Of a stretch of 64,000 nucleotides of DNA, positions 26,241-33,850 are shown one piece after another; position 1 is the first letter of the stretch, and each line of letters opens with the position of its first letter. The notes under the pieces are model-generated. The model did not search any database, had not been told where the DNA came from, and was given only the letters and a program-made list of their open reading frames with translations. The stretch is from the NCBI RefSeq assembly GCF_006438845.1, contig NZ_RCZJ01000002.1, positions 75,145-139,144 of the forward strand. Reading direction: 5' to 3'. The DNA is from Variovorax ginsengisoli (GTDB lineage: Bacteria > Pseudomonadota > Gammaproteobacteria > Burkholderiales > Burkholderiaceae_C). The position numbers were made by a program, and so were the translations under genes.

Positions 26241-27251
26241 TCAGCGCGGCGCGTCGCCCTTGCGGAAATCGGCGGTCAGTTCGTCGAGCTTGATCTTCAA
26301 CGCCGGATCGAGCTTGTACTCGGCCGCCGCCAGTGTGGCGTCGAGCTGCTCGGGCCGGCTGGCGCCCAGCAGCGGCGCAGTGATCAGCGGGTTGGCCATC
26401 ACCCAGGCCACGGCCAACGTCGCGAGCGGCACGCCGGCTTCATCGGCCAGCGCGTGCAGGCGCTGCACCGCGTCGAAGCTGCGGTTGTTCCAGTAGCGGT
26501 CCTGGTACATCGCGCCGGCGGTGCCGAGTGTGAAGCGCGTGTTCTCCTCGGGCTTGGCGCCCGGCTTGTACTTCCCGGTCAGCAGGCCGCCGGCCAGCGG
26601 GTTGTACGGGATCACGCCCAGGCCCTCTTCGCCGCACAGCGGCAGCAGCTCGCGCTCGATCTCGCGGAACAGCAGGCTGTAGCGTGGCTGCACCGACACG
26701 AAGCGCGTGAGCCGCAGGAAGTCGGCCCGGCCCAGCGCGCGCGCCAGGCGATAGGCGAGAAAGTTGGACACGCCGACATAGCGCGCGCGGCCCGACTTCA
26801 CGATGGTGTCCATCGCCTCGATGGCTTCGTCGAGCGGCGTCTCGCGGTCATCGCTGTGCAATTGGTACAGGTCGACGTGATCGAGCTGCAAACGCTTCAG
26901 CGATGCGTCGATGGCGCTCAGCAGGTGCTTGCGCGACGCGCCCTGGTCCCAGGCATTGGGGCCCATCTTGCCGACCGCCTTGGTGGCGACGATGTAGTTG
27001 TCGCGCCGGCTCGCGCCCTGGTTCTTCAGCCAGCGGCCGACGATCTCTTCGGTGCGGCCGGCCGTGTCGAGCCCGCCGCCGAGTGGGTACACATCGGCGA
27101 TGTCGAGGAAGTTGATGCCGCCGTCGGTGGCCTTGTCGAGGATGGCGTGCGAGACCGACTCCTCGGTCTGCAGGCCGAAGGTCATGGTGCCGAGCGCGAG
27201 GCGCGACACGGTGAGGCCGGTGCGGCCGAGGCGGGTGGTGGGGATGCTCAT
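26241..27251 (-). CDS. Aldo/keto reductase
   Basis: The 336-aa NADPH-dependent oxidoreductase has the family pattern: FLDIADVYPLGG with the catalytic Asp and Tyr, then VATKAVGK with the Lys, and YQLHSDD with the His. The ATG (MSIPTTRLGRTGLTV) is preferred over a TTG 42 bases upstream because it gives the family N-terminus and follows AAGG. The substrate is unknown. Such enzymes reduce aldehydes or ketones. It is separate from the formate dehydrogenase operon. Confidence 0.9.
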   Translation of the reverse strand: MSIPTTRLGRTGLTVSRLALGTMTFGLQTEESVSHAILDKATDGGINFLDIADVYPLGGGLDTAGRTEEIVGRWLKNQGASRRDNYIVATKAVGKMGPNAWDQGASRKHLLSAIDASLKRLQLDHVDLYQLHSDDRETPLDEAIEAMDTIVKSGRARYVGVSNFLAYRLARALGRADFLRLTRFVSVQPRYSLLFREIERELLPLCGEEGLGVIPYNPLAGGLLTGKYKPGAKPEENTRFTLGTAGAMYQDRYWNNRSFDAVQRLHALADEAGVPLATLAVAWVMANPLITAPLLGASRPEQLDATLAAAEYKLDPALKIKLDELTADFRKGDAPR

Positions 27252-27329
27252 GCGAGAGGCCTTCGGTTGAAGATGGTCAGCCAGTTTAGGCAATCCATCC
27301 CGCCCGCGCCTGCCCCCCGCGCCGCGCCC

Positions 27330-27740
27330 TCACTTCTTGGCGGCGGGAATGGCCTCGGAGGCCTTCTGGTTGGTATTGGGCGGCGCCGTCGCGGTGGTCG
27401 CAGGCGAATGGGCACCCGCGGCTTCGATCGGTTTCGGATCGGTCGCGGGCGTGTATGCGAACGGGCCCGGATCGGCGCACGCCGGCGTGGCGACAGGCGA
27501 GGGCACCAGCTTGCCGGCCGCAGCCGCGCTTTCACGGTACTTGGCGGCCACACGGTCCTGGGCCTGGCACAGCTTGAGGTTGTCGACCTTGGCGGCCCAG
27601 GCCGCACGCGCGGCCGTTTCATCGGCCTTCGCCTTGGCTTCGGGCGTCGGCGTCGGGATGGGCAGCTTGGCGAACGCGCTCGGAACGGCGAGCACGAAAA
27701 CCAGCAGGGCCGGGGCAACGGTCTTGATCGGGAAAGTCAT
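27330..27740 (-). CDS. Small exported protein at the end of the formate dehydrogenase operon
   Basis: The 136-aa protein has a signal peptide (VAPALLVFVLAVPSAFA), then a charged alanine-rich part with LKLCQAQDRVAAKYRE, and a Pro/Ala/Thr-rich tail. Its ATG overlaps the stop of the fdhC-like gene by four bases and follows AAGGAA. It is likely periplasmic. Its role with formate dehydrogenase is inferred only from the coupling. I do not recognise a domain. Confidence 0.7.
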   Translation of the reverse strand: MTFPIKTVAPALLVFVLAVPSAFAKLPIPTPTPEAKAKADETAARAAWAAKVDNLKLCQAQDRVAAKYRESAAAAGKLVPSPVATPACADPGPFAYTPATDPKPIEAAGAHSPATTATAPPNTNQKASEAIPAAKK

Positions 27741-28999
27741 GAGGGGGTTCCTTCGACCGGGACGGCGCCCGCCGGTGTCGCGCGCGCTTCGGTGGAGCGC
27801 TGAGCCGGAATCTTGCCGGCCACGATGTCGTCGTACCAAAGCTCGTGGTGCTCCTTGGCCCAGGTCTCGTCGACATAGCCGGTGCGCATGGCCTTGTAGG
27901 CGCCATTCATGCCGAGCGTGCCGATGTAGATGTGGCCGAGGATCATGGCCGTCATGCAGAGCGTGGCAACCGCGTGGACCATGTGCGCGATCTGCATTTC
28001 GCCGCGGGTGTAGACGAAGCCCGGCAGCAGCTTGTCGAGAAACAGGCCCGAGCCGATGACGAAGGTGCCCAGGAACAGCACGCCGCCCCAGAACACCGCC
28101 TTCTCGCCCGCATTGAAGCGGTGCGACGGCACTTCCTTCCCACCGAACAGGCCGCCGGCATGGCGCAGCCACTTCAAATCGGCCATGGTCGGCCAATTGC
28201 TCCGGATGAAGGTAATGATCATGAAGACCGTGGTCACCACAAAGAGCGGGCCGACGAAGTTGTGCACGGTCTTCAGGATGTACGCCAGCCCGCCGAACAG
28301 CGACGCACCGAGGATTGGCAACAGGAAGAACTTGCCGAAGGCCATGACGATGCCGGAGACGGCGAGCGTCACGAAAGCGATGGCGTTCGACCAATGCGTG
28401 GCGCGCTCGAAGGGCGTGAAGCGCTCGATCTTGCGGCCGGTCTCGTTGCCGTGCAGCCGGATCGGCCCGCGCGTGAAGTAGAAGATCGCCAGCGCCAGCA
28501 GCGTCACGAACAGCAGCGCCGCGCCGTACGGAATGATCCAGTCGTTGCGCACCTGGCGCCAGGCTTCGCCCGCGTTGGTGTAGCGCGAGCCCGGGTACTT
28601 CACGAAGGGCTGGATCAGGTTGCCCGCCTCGGGCGCTTCGCTCTTGGGCAGGCTGCTGTAGCCCGTCACGCCCTGGCCGACCTGGCGCCACATCGGGGCG
28701 TTGTTGCCCGGCTGGACCTTCATGCGCTCGCCATTGGACTGGTTGGCGTAGTTCGGGTCGGCGCTGGCTTCGGGCTTGACCTCGAAGATGTTCTGGCTGC
28801 GGATGCCGCCGGCGGCCGGCGCCACGGGCGCCGATGGGGTCACCGACATGGCGCCAGCCGGGGCTGCGGCAGCCGGCGCCGTCGTTGGCGACGCGGACTC
28901 CGTGACGGCGCCGCTGGCCGACGCGCCCGCCGGCTGCGCCCACGCCGCCCCCGACACGAGGCTCGCCGCAAAAACCAAAGCTGTCAGCACATGTCTCAT
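27737..28999 (-). CDS. fdhC: Formate dehydrogenase gamma subunit (cytochrome b), long form
   Basis: The 420-aa membrane subunit passes electrons from formate to quinone. It has a signal peptide, then about 125 periplasmic-type residues rich in Ala and Pro. Transmembrane segments start near WIIPYGAALLFVTLLALAIF, followed by RATHWSNAIAFVTLAVSG, TVHNFVGPLFVV and IAHMVHAVATLCM. These carry His residues fit for heme b. It is nearly twice the length of E. coli FdnI because of the N-terminal extension. It follows the small lipoprotein gene by ten bases. Confidence 0.85.
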   Translation of the reverse strand: MRHVLTALVFAASLVSGAAWAQPAGASASGAVTESASPTTAPAAAAPAGAMSVTPSAPVAPAAGGIRSQNIFEVKPEASADPNYANQSNGERMKVQPGNNAPMWRQVGQGVTGYSSLPKSEAPEAGNLIQPFVKYPGSRYTNAGEAWRQVRNDWIIPYGAALLFVTLLALAIFYFTRGPIRLHGNETGRKIERFTPFERATHWSNAIAFVTLAVSGIVMAFGKFFLLPILGASLFGGLAYILKTVHNFVGPLFVVTTVFMIITFIRSNWPTMADLKWLRHAGGLFGGKEVPSHRFNAGEKAVFWGGVLFLGTFVIGSGLFLDKLLPGFVYTRGEMQIAHMVHAVATLCMTAMILGHIYIGTLGMNGAYKAMRTGYVDETWAKEHHELWYDDIVAGKIPAQRSTEARATPAGAVPVEGTPS

Positions 29000-29009
29000 G
29001 CGGCCTCGC

Positions 29010-29264
29010 TCAGTTCTCTTTGGTGTATTCGTTCTGACTGTTCATGCGGGTCTTGATCTGCTGCTGCCAAGCAGTCTTGTCGCCCACCTTCCAGCCCGGC
29101 GCGGTGAAGACGGTGCCGGTATTGGCCTCGGCGCCGGTGCCGCTCCAGGGCACGGCGTCGAACTTCACGCCTTGTGCATTGGTCTGCGGCTTTTCCGAAC
29201 ACGCCGCCAACAGCGCGACCGAGGCCGCGACGCCCAGCAGGCAGCCGATGGTCCGCCGGCTCAT
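29010..29264 (-). CDS. Small lipoprotein within the formate dehydrogenase operon
   Basis: The 84-aa protein has a lipoprotein signal (GVAASVALLAAC, lipobox LAAC) and a short mature part ending QQQIKTRMNSQNEYTKEN. Its ATG overlaps the fdhB stop (ATGA). It is probably anchored to a membrane facing the periplasm, where the enzyme works. Function is unknown. An assembly or docking role is a guess from the operon position. Confidence 0.7.
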   Translation of the reverse strand: MSRRTIGCLLGVAASVALLAACSEKPQTNAQGVKFDAVPWSGTGAEANTGTVFTAPGWKVGDKTAWQQQIKTRMNSQNEYTKEN

Positions 29265-29884
29265 TGCTTGACTCCACCGGCCGGCGGATTGCCGGCCTGC
29301 TGCGAACCGTAGGCCGTGCCCCACCCCCACACCTCGGCACCCTTGCCGCGTGCCACCACCCGCGTGCGAAAGATGTCGGCGACCACATCGCCGTCACCGG
29401 CGAGCAGGGCCTTGGTCGAGCACATTTCGGCGCAGGCCGGCAGTTTGCCTTCGGCCAAGCGGTTGCGCCCGTACTTCTCGAACTCCGCTTCGGAGCCATT
29501 GGCCTCGGGGCCGCCGGCGCAGAAGGTGCACTTGTCCATCTTGCCGCGGGCGCCAAAGGTGCCTTGCGTCGGGAACTGCGGTGCGCCGAACGGGCAGGCG
29601 TAAGAGCAATAGCCGCAGCCGATGCAGACGTCCTTGTCGTGCAGCACCACACCTTCGTCGGTGCGGTAGAAGCACTGCACCGGGCAGACGGCCATGCAGG
29701 GCGCGTCCGAGCAGTGCATGCAGGCGACCGAGATCGACTTCTCGCCCGGCACCCCGTCGTTGAGCGTGACCACGCGGCGGCGGTTCACGCCCCACGGCAC
29801 TTCGTTCTCGTTCTTGCAGGCCGTGACGCAGCCGTTGCACTCGATGCAACGCTCGGCGTCGCAGACAAATTTCATTCGTGCCAT
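29261..29884 (-). CDS. fdhB: Formate dehydrogenase beta subunit (four [4Fe-4S] clusters)
   Basis: The 207-aa protein has four cysteine groups of the ferredoxin-like electron-transfer subunit. They are CIECNGCVTAC, CMHCSDAPCMAVCP, CIGCGYCSYACP and the CTFC/CAEMC set. They would relay electrons from the catalytic subunit to the cytochrome. It lacks a C-terminal membrane anchor. It starts nine bases after the fdhA stop. Confidence 0.9.
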   Translation of the reverse strand: MARMKFVCDAERCIECNGCVTACKNENEVPWGVNRRRVVTLNDGVPGEKSISVACMHCSDAPCMAVCPVQCFYRTDEGVVLHDKDVCIGCGYCSYACPFGAPQFPTQGTFGARGKMDKCTFCAGGPEANGSEAEFEKYGRNRLAEGKLPACAEMCSTKALLAGDGDVVADIFRTRVVARGKGAEVWGWGTAYGSQQAGNPPAGGVKQ

Positions 29885-29893
29885 GGCCGGTCC

Positions 29894-32878
29894 TTAGGCT
29901 TTCTCGACGTTGCAGATCGTCGTTTTCGTTTCTTGCATCATCGTCACGCTGTCGTAGCCGTAGGTGGTGCCGGTGTTGATGGCCTCGCCACGAACGATCG
30001 GGTGCGCGCCCGCCGGGTAGTGGGCGAGCATGTCTTGCCCCTGCCAATGGCCCGAGAAGTGGAAAGGCATGAACACCGTGTCGGGCCCGACCCGCTCGGT
30101 CACCAGCGCCTGCACGTTGAGCTTGGCACCGGTGGGTGTGTGCACCCAGGCGCGGCCGCCGTTGCGGATGCCCTTCTCCGCAGCGATCTTCGGGTTGATC
30201 TCGATGAACATCTCCTGCTGCAGTTCGGCCAGCCAGGGGTTCGATCGCGTCTCCTCGCCGCCGCCTTCGTACTCGACCAGGCGACCCGACGTGAGCACCA
30301 GCGGGAACCTGTCGGCGACCTTGTCGGCGATGTTCTTCTGCTGGATCGTCTTGTAGAGCGTAGGCAGCCGCCAAAACGCCATCTTGTCGTCGTGCGTCGG
30401 GTACTTCGCCATGAGGTCGGGCCGGTTGCCGTAGAGCGGCTCGCGGTGCTGCGGGATCGGGTCCGGGAAGTTCCAGACAATGGCTCGCGCCTTGGCGTTG
30501 CCAAACGGATGGCAGCCGTGGTTCTTCATGAAGATCCGGATCATCCCGCCGGAGTTGTCGGTCTTCCAGTTCTTGCCGTCGGCTTCCTTCTTCTCGGTCT
30601 CGCTGAGCTCGTCCCACCAACCGAGCTTCTTCAGCAGCAGGTGGTCGAGCTCGGGGTAGCCGGTCGTGATGTCGGCGCCGACCGAGTGCGAGCCGTCTTC
30701 GGCCAGCAGGTTCTGCCCGTCGCGCTCCACGCCGAAGTTCGCGCGGAAGTTGCCGCCGCCGTCCATCACGTGCTTCGACGTGTCGTACAGATTCGGCGAC
30801 CCGGGGTGCTTGAACTCCGGCGTGCCCCAGCACGGCCACGGCAGGCCGAAGTAGTCGCCCGCGAGGTCGTAGCCGTTGACCTTGTCCTTGACCGAGCCCT
30901 TGGCCTTGAGCGTGCGCACGTCGAAGGCGCCCATGTTGCGCATGTGCGCCTGCAGCCGTTCAGGGCTCTGGCCGGTGTAGCCGATGGTCCACACCGAGCG
31001 GTTCATCTCGCGCAGGATGTCCTCGGGCACCGGCTCGTCCATGCCGTGCACCTTCTGCATCTTGTAGTTCTTGCTGAGCTCCTTGCCGAAGCCCAGGCGG
31101 TCGGCGAACTGCTGCATGATCATGTGGTCGCTGCGGCTCTCCCACAGCGGCTCGATGACTTTTTCGCGCCACTGCAGCGAACGGTTCGACGCGGTGCACG
31201 AGCCGCTGGTCTCGAACTGCGTGCAGGCCGGCAGAAGGTAGACCGCACGGTTCGGGTTGAGGTCTTCCGGCCGTCCCGGCATCGCGGCCATGGCCGCCGT
31301 CGCCGATGGATACGGGTCGACCACGACGAGCAGGTCGAGCTTGTCCATCGCCCGCTTCATCTCCAGCCCGCGCGTCTGCGAGTTGGGCGAATGGCCCCAG
31401 TAGAAGACACCGCGCAGGTTCGAATCCTGGTCGATCAGCTCGTTCTTCTCGAGCACGCCGTCGATCCAGCGCGACAGCGTGATGCCCGGCTTGCTCATCA
31501 TCGCGGGCGAGGCGAACTGCTTCTTGATCCATTCGAAGTCGACGCCCCAGGCCTTGGCGAAGTGCTTCCACGAGCCTTCGACCAGGCCGTAGTAGCCGGG
31601 CAGCGAATCGGGGTTGGGGCCGACGTCGGTCGCGCCCTGCACGTTGTCGTGGCCGCGGAAGATGTTGGTGCCGCCACCGCTCTTGCCCACGTTGCCGAGC
31701 GCGAGCTGCAGGATGCACGAGGCACGCACGATGGCGTTGCCGATGGTGTGCTGGGTCTGGCCCATGCACCACACGATGGTGCCCGGCCGGTTCTCGTTGA
31801 GCCACGTGGCGACCTTGAGCACCTGTGCTTCTTTCACGCCGCAGGCTTCCTCGACCTTGTCGGGCGTCCACTTTGCCAGCACCTCTTCCCGCACCTTGTC
31901 CATGCCGAAGACACGGTCGTTGATGTACTGCTTGTCTTCCCAGCCGTTCTTGAAGATGTGGTGCAGCACGCCGAACAGGAAGGCGATGTCGGAGCCCGAG
32001 CGGATGCGCACGTACTCGTCAGCCTTGGCCGCTGTGCGCGTGAAGCGCGGATCGACCACGATCACCTTGCAGCCGTTTTCCTTGGCGTGCAGCAGGTGCA
32101 GCATGCTCACCGGATGCGCTTCGGCCGCGTTGGAACCGATGTACAGCGCCACCTTCGAGTTGCGCATGTCGTTGTACGAATTCGTCATGGCGCCGTAGCC
32201 CCATGTGTTCGCAACGCCGGCCACGGTGGTGGAGTGGCAGATGCGGGCCTGGTGGTCGCAATTGTTGCTGCCGAAGAAGCTCACGAACTTGCGCATCAGG
32301 TACGCCTGTTCGTTGCTGTGCTTTGACGAGCCGATCCAGTACACCGAGTCGGGGCCGCTGGCCTGGCGCAGGTCCTTGATGCGCGCGGTGATCTCGTCGA
32401 GGGCCGTGTCCCAGCTGATGCGCTCGTACTTGCCGTTGACCAGCTTCATCGGATAACGCAGGCGGTACTCGCCATGGCCGTGCTCGCGCAGCGCCGCGCC
32501 CTTGGCGCAATGCGCTCCGAGATTGATGGGCGAGTCGAACACCGGTTCCTGGCGCACCCAGACGCCGTTCTCGACCACCGCATCGGCGGCGCAGCCGACC
32601 GAGCAGTGCGAACAGATCGTGCGCTTGACCTCGATCTTGCCCTTGCCGATGGCCGTCGGGCGGCTCGCGTCGGCAGCCTCGGCCCTGCGGATCAGCGTGA
32701 GCTGGCCGGCAGCCAGACCGACGCCCACGCCCAGGCCGGAGCGGCGAAGGAAGGCGCGGCGGTCCATGGTGGGCAGCGCATTCGAAAGGCCGCGGCGCAG
32801 GCTGTGGATGAAAGGCGAGCCTGCGGTGGGCTCGCGCCCAGCGTGCCCGGAGGCGGAAGATTTTTTGGTCAGCAGCAT
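29894..32878 (-). CDS. fdhA: Formate dehydrogenase alpha subunit, Tat-exported, Cys type
   Basis: The 994-aa molybdopterin enzyme oxidises formate to CO2, probably in the periplasm. It has a twin-arginine motif (DRRAFLRRSG, RR at 40-41) and a [4Fe-4S] site (Cys89, 92, 96, 124). Cys214 in ARICHSTTVAG lies where FdnG has selenocysteine, so no UGA recoding is needed. The following GYGAMTNSYNDMRN and DPRFTRTAAKADEYV are typical cofactor-binding parts. GAGGAA lies about ten bases before the ATG. It is encoded in one frame, unlike split or selenocysteine forms. Confidence 0.95.
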   Translation of the reverse strand: MLLTKKSSASGHAGREPTAGSPFIHSLRRGLSNALPTMDRRAFLRRSGLGVGVGLAAGQLTLIRRAEAADASRPTAIGKGKIEVKRTICSHCSVGCAADAVVENGVWVRQEPVFDSPINLGAHCAKGAALREHGHGEYRLRYPMKLVNGKYERISWDTALDEITARIKDLRQASGPDSVYWIGSSKHSNEQAYLMRKFVSFFGSNNCDHQARICHSTTVAGVANTWGYGAMTNSYNDMRNSKVALYIGSNAAEAHPVSMLHLLHAKENGCKVIVVDPRFTRTAAKADEYVRIRSGSDIAFLFGVLHHIFKNGWEDKQYINDRVFGMDKVREEVLAKWTPDKVEEACGVKEAQVLKVATWLNENRPGTIVWCMGQTQHTIGNAIVRASCILQLALGNVGKSGGGTNIFRGHDNVQGATDVGPNPDSLPGYYGLVEGSWKHFAKAWGVDFEWIKKQFASPAMMSKPGITLSRWIDGVLEKNELIDQDSNLRGVFYWGHSPNSQTRGLEMKRAMDKLDLLVVVDPYPSATAAMAAMPGRPEDLNPNRAVYLLPACTQFETSGSCTASNRSLQWREKVIEPLWESRSDHMIMQQFADRLGFGKELSKNYKMQKVHGMDEPVPEDILREMNRSVWTIGYTGQSPERLQAHMRNMGAFDVRTLKAKGSVKDKVNGYDLAGDYFGLPWPCWGTPEFKHPGSPNLYDTSKHVMDGGGNFRANFGVERDGQNLLAEDGSHSVGADITTGYPELDHLLLKKLGWWDELSETEKKEADGKNWKTDNSGGMIRIFMKNHGCHPFGNAKARAIVWNFPDPIPQHREPLYGNRPDLMAKYPTHDDKMAFWRLPTLYKTIQQKNIADKVADRFPLVLTSGRLVEYEGGGEETRSNPWLAELQQEMFIEINPKIAAEKGIRNGGRAWVHTPTGAKLNVQALVTERVGPDTVFMPFHFSGHWQGQDMLAHYPAGAHPIVRGEAINTGTTYGYDSVTMMQETKTTICNVEKA

Positions 32879-32891
32879 GGGTGTGCGTTCC

Positions 32892-33119
32892 TCAGGCCGC
32901 GGCCGTCCGGTAGTAGCGCTTGACGTGCTCGCTCAGCGAGTAGCCGCCACCGTTCTCGGGCGCCGGCGGCAAGGCGGGCGCGGCCTCGACGGCGACCGGT
33001 GCCTCGACGATCTTCGGCAACACGGCGACGGTGGCCGCAACGGCACCGACGGTGGCTGCGCCCACGAAGAAAGTGCGACGCGAGGCCGGCGAAGGCCCCT
33101 TTATTTGGCTGTCCTGCAT
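32892..33119 (-). CDS. Formate dehydrogenase region Tat-target small protein
   Basis: The 75-aa protein has a twin-arginine signal (ASRRTFFVGAATVGAVAATV) and a short tail ending EHVKRYYRTAAA. This is the pattern of the small Tat substrates found just before fdhA in many proteobacteria. GGAG precedes the ATG by five bases. It is the first gene of the fdh operon. It may help export or assembly, but its role is not established. Confidence 0.85.
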   Translation of the reverse strand: MQDSQIKGPSPASRRTFFVGAATVGAVAATVAVLPKIVEAPVAVEAAPALPPAPENGGGYSLSEHVKRYYRTAAA

Positions 33120-33220
33120 CGAAACTCCAGGAGTGGCTGGCGAGAAACCAGATATGAACTCAATTACATACGTCTGGATACTAGTCGAGACCCTTAAGCC
33201 CGACCTCCAGGGTGCGCCAT

Positions 33221-33850
33221 TCAGGCGTCGAGCATGTCGAAGCCTTGCGCTTCGACCTGGACGAAGGCGCGCGTGAAGCCGCCCAGCGCGGCGTAGAAAT
33301 GCGCCTTGGGGTGGGCGCTCGCCGTGTCGCACAGCGCCGGCAGCCAAGGCTGCACGTGCGTCGCGAAAAACGCGCTCTGCTGCGTCAGGTTGGCCACTGC
33401 GACATCGTCGCCGGCGATCAGGTAGCGCATGACCTCGAACAGGCAGGCGACGTGGTCTTCGGTTTCGTAGACGTTCTCCTCCCGCACCAGGCCCAGGCGG
33501 TCGAGGTCGTTGCGCAGTTGCGCCACCGGCTTGTCGTTGAGAAAGCCACTCAGGTAGTGCGAGCCGAACAGATAAATCTCGGGCTTGCCCATGCCGCCGA
33601 AGAGCGCGTCGTACTCGGCCTGGGCGGCGGCCGCGTCGATGCCGCGTGCCACGCCCACGAGCTGGCGCCAAGGTTCCTCGAGAAAGGCGCCGGCGGCCGG
33701 CGCTTCGGTCACGGCCACCTGCAGGGCGTCGAGCAGCGCCGCGTCGGGCGGCGCGTACCAGAGGCGCGCCAGCAAGCCGTACAACTCGGCGCGCGCCACC
33801 TCCTCGTCGAGGGCGGACGAAGCCGCCGAAGCTGAAAAGGCGTCGCTCAT
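33221..33850 (-). CDS. TorD/DmsD-type molybdoenzyme chaperone
   Basis: The 209-aa helical protein matches the TorD-like family. These proteins bind Tat signal peptides or apoenzymes until the molybdenum cofactor is inserted. Recognisable parts are ARAELYGLLARLWY, AEYDALFGGMGKPEIYLFGS and EDHVACLFEVMRYLI. Its ATG overlaps the stop of the iron-sulfur protein gene. It is the last gene of the accessory operon and likely serves the formate dehydrogenase encoded just downstream. Confidence 0.85.
   Translation of the reverse strand: MSDAFSASAASSALDEEVARAELYGLLARLWYAPPDAALLDALQVAVTEAPAAGAFLEEPWRQLVGVARGIDAAAAQAEYDALFGGMGKPEIYLFGSHYLSGFLNDKPVAQLRNDLDRLGLVREENVYETEDHVACLFEVMRYLIAGDDVAVANLTQQSAFFATHVQPWLPALCDTASAHPKAHFYAALGGFTRAFVQVEAQGFDMLDA

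Noticed and set aside
29174-32326. A 1,050-codon open frame on the plus strand across fdhA
   Set aside because: It is antisense to a clearly recognised molybdoenzyme. Long antisense frames are common in high-GC genes, and its His/Val/Arg-rich translation resembles no protein.
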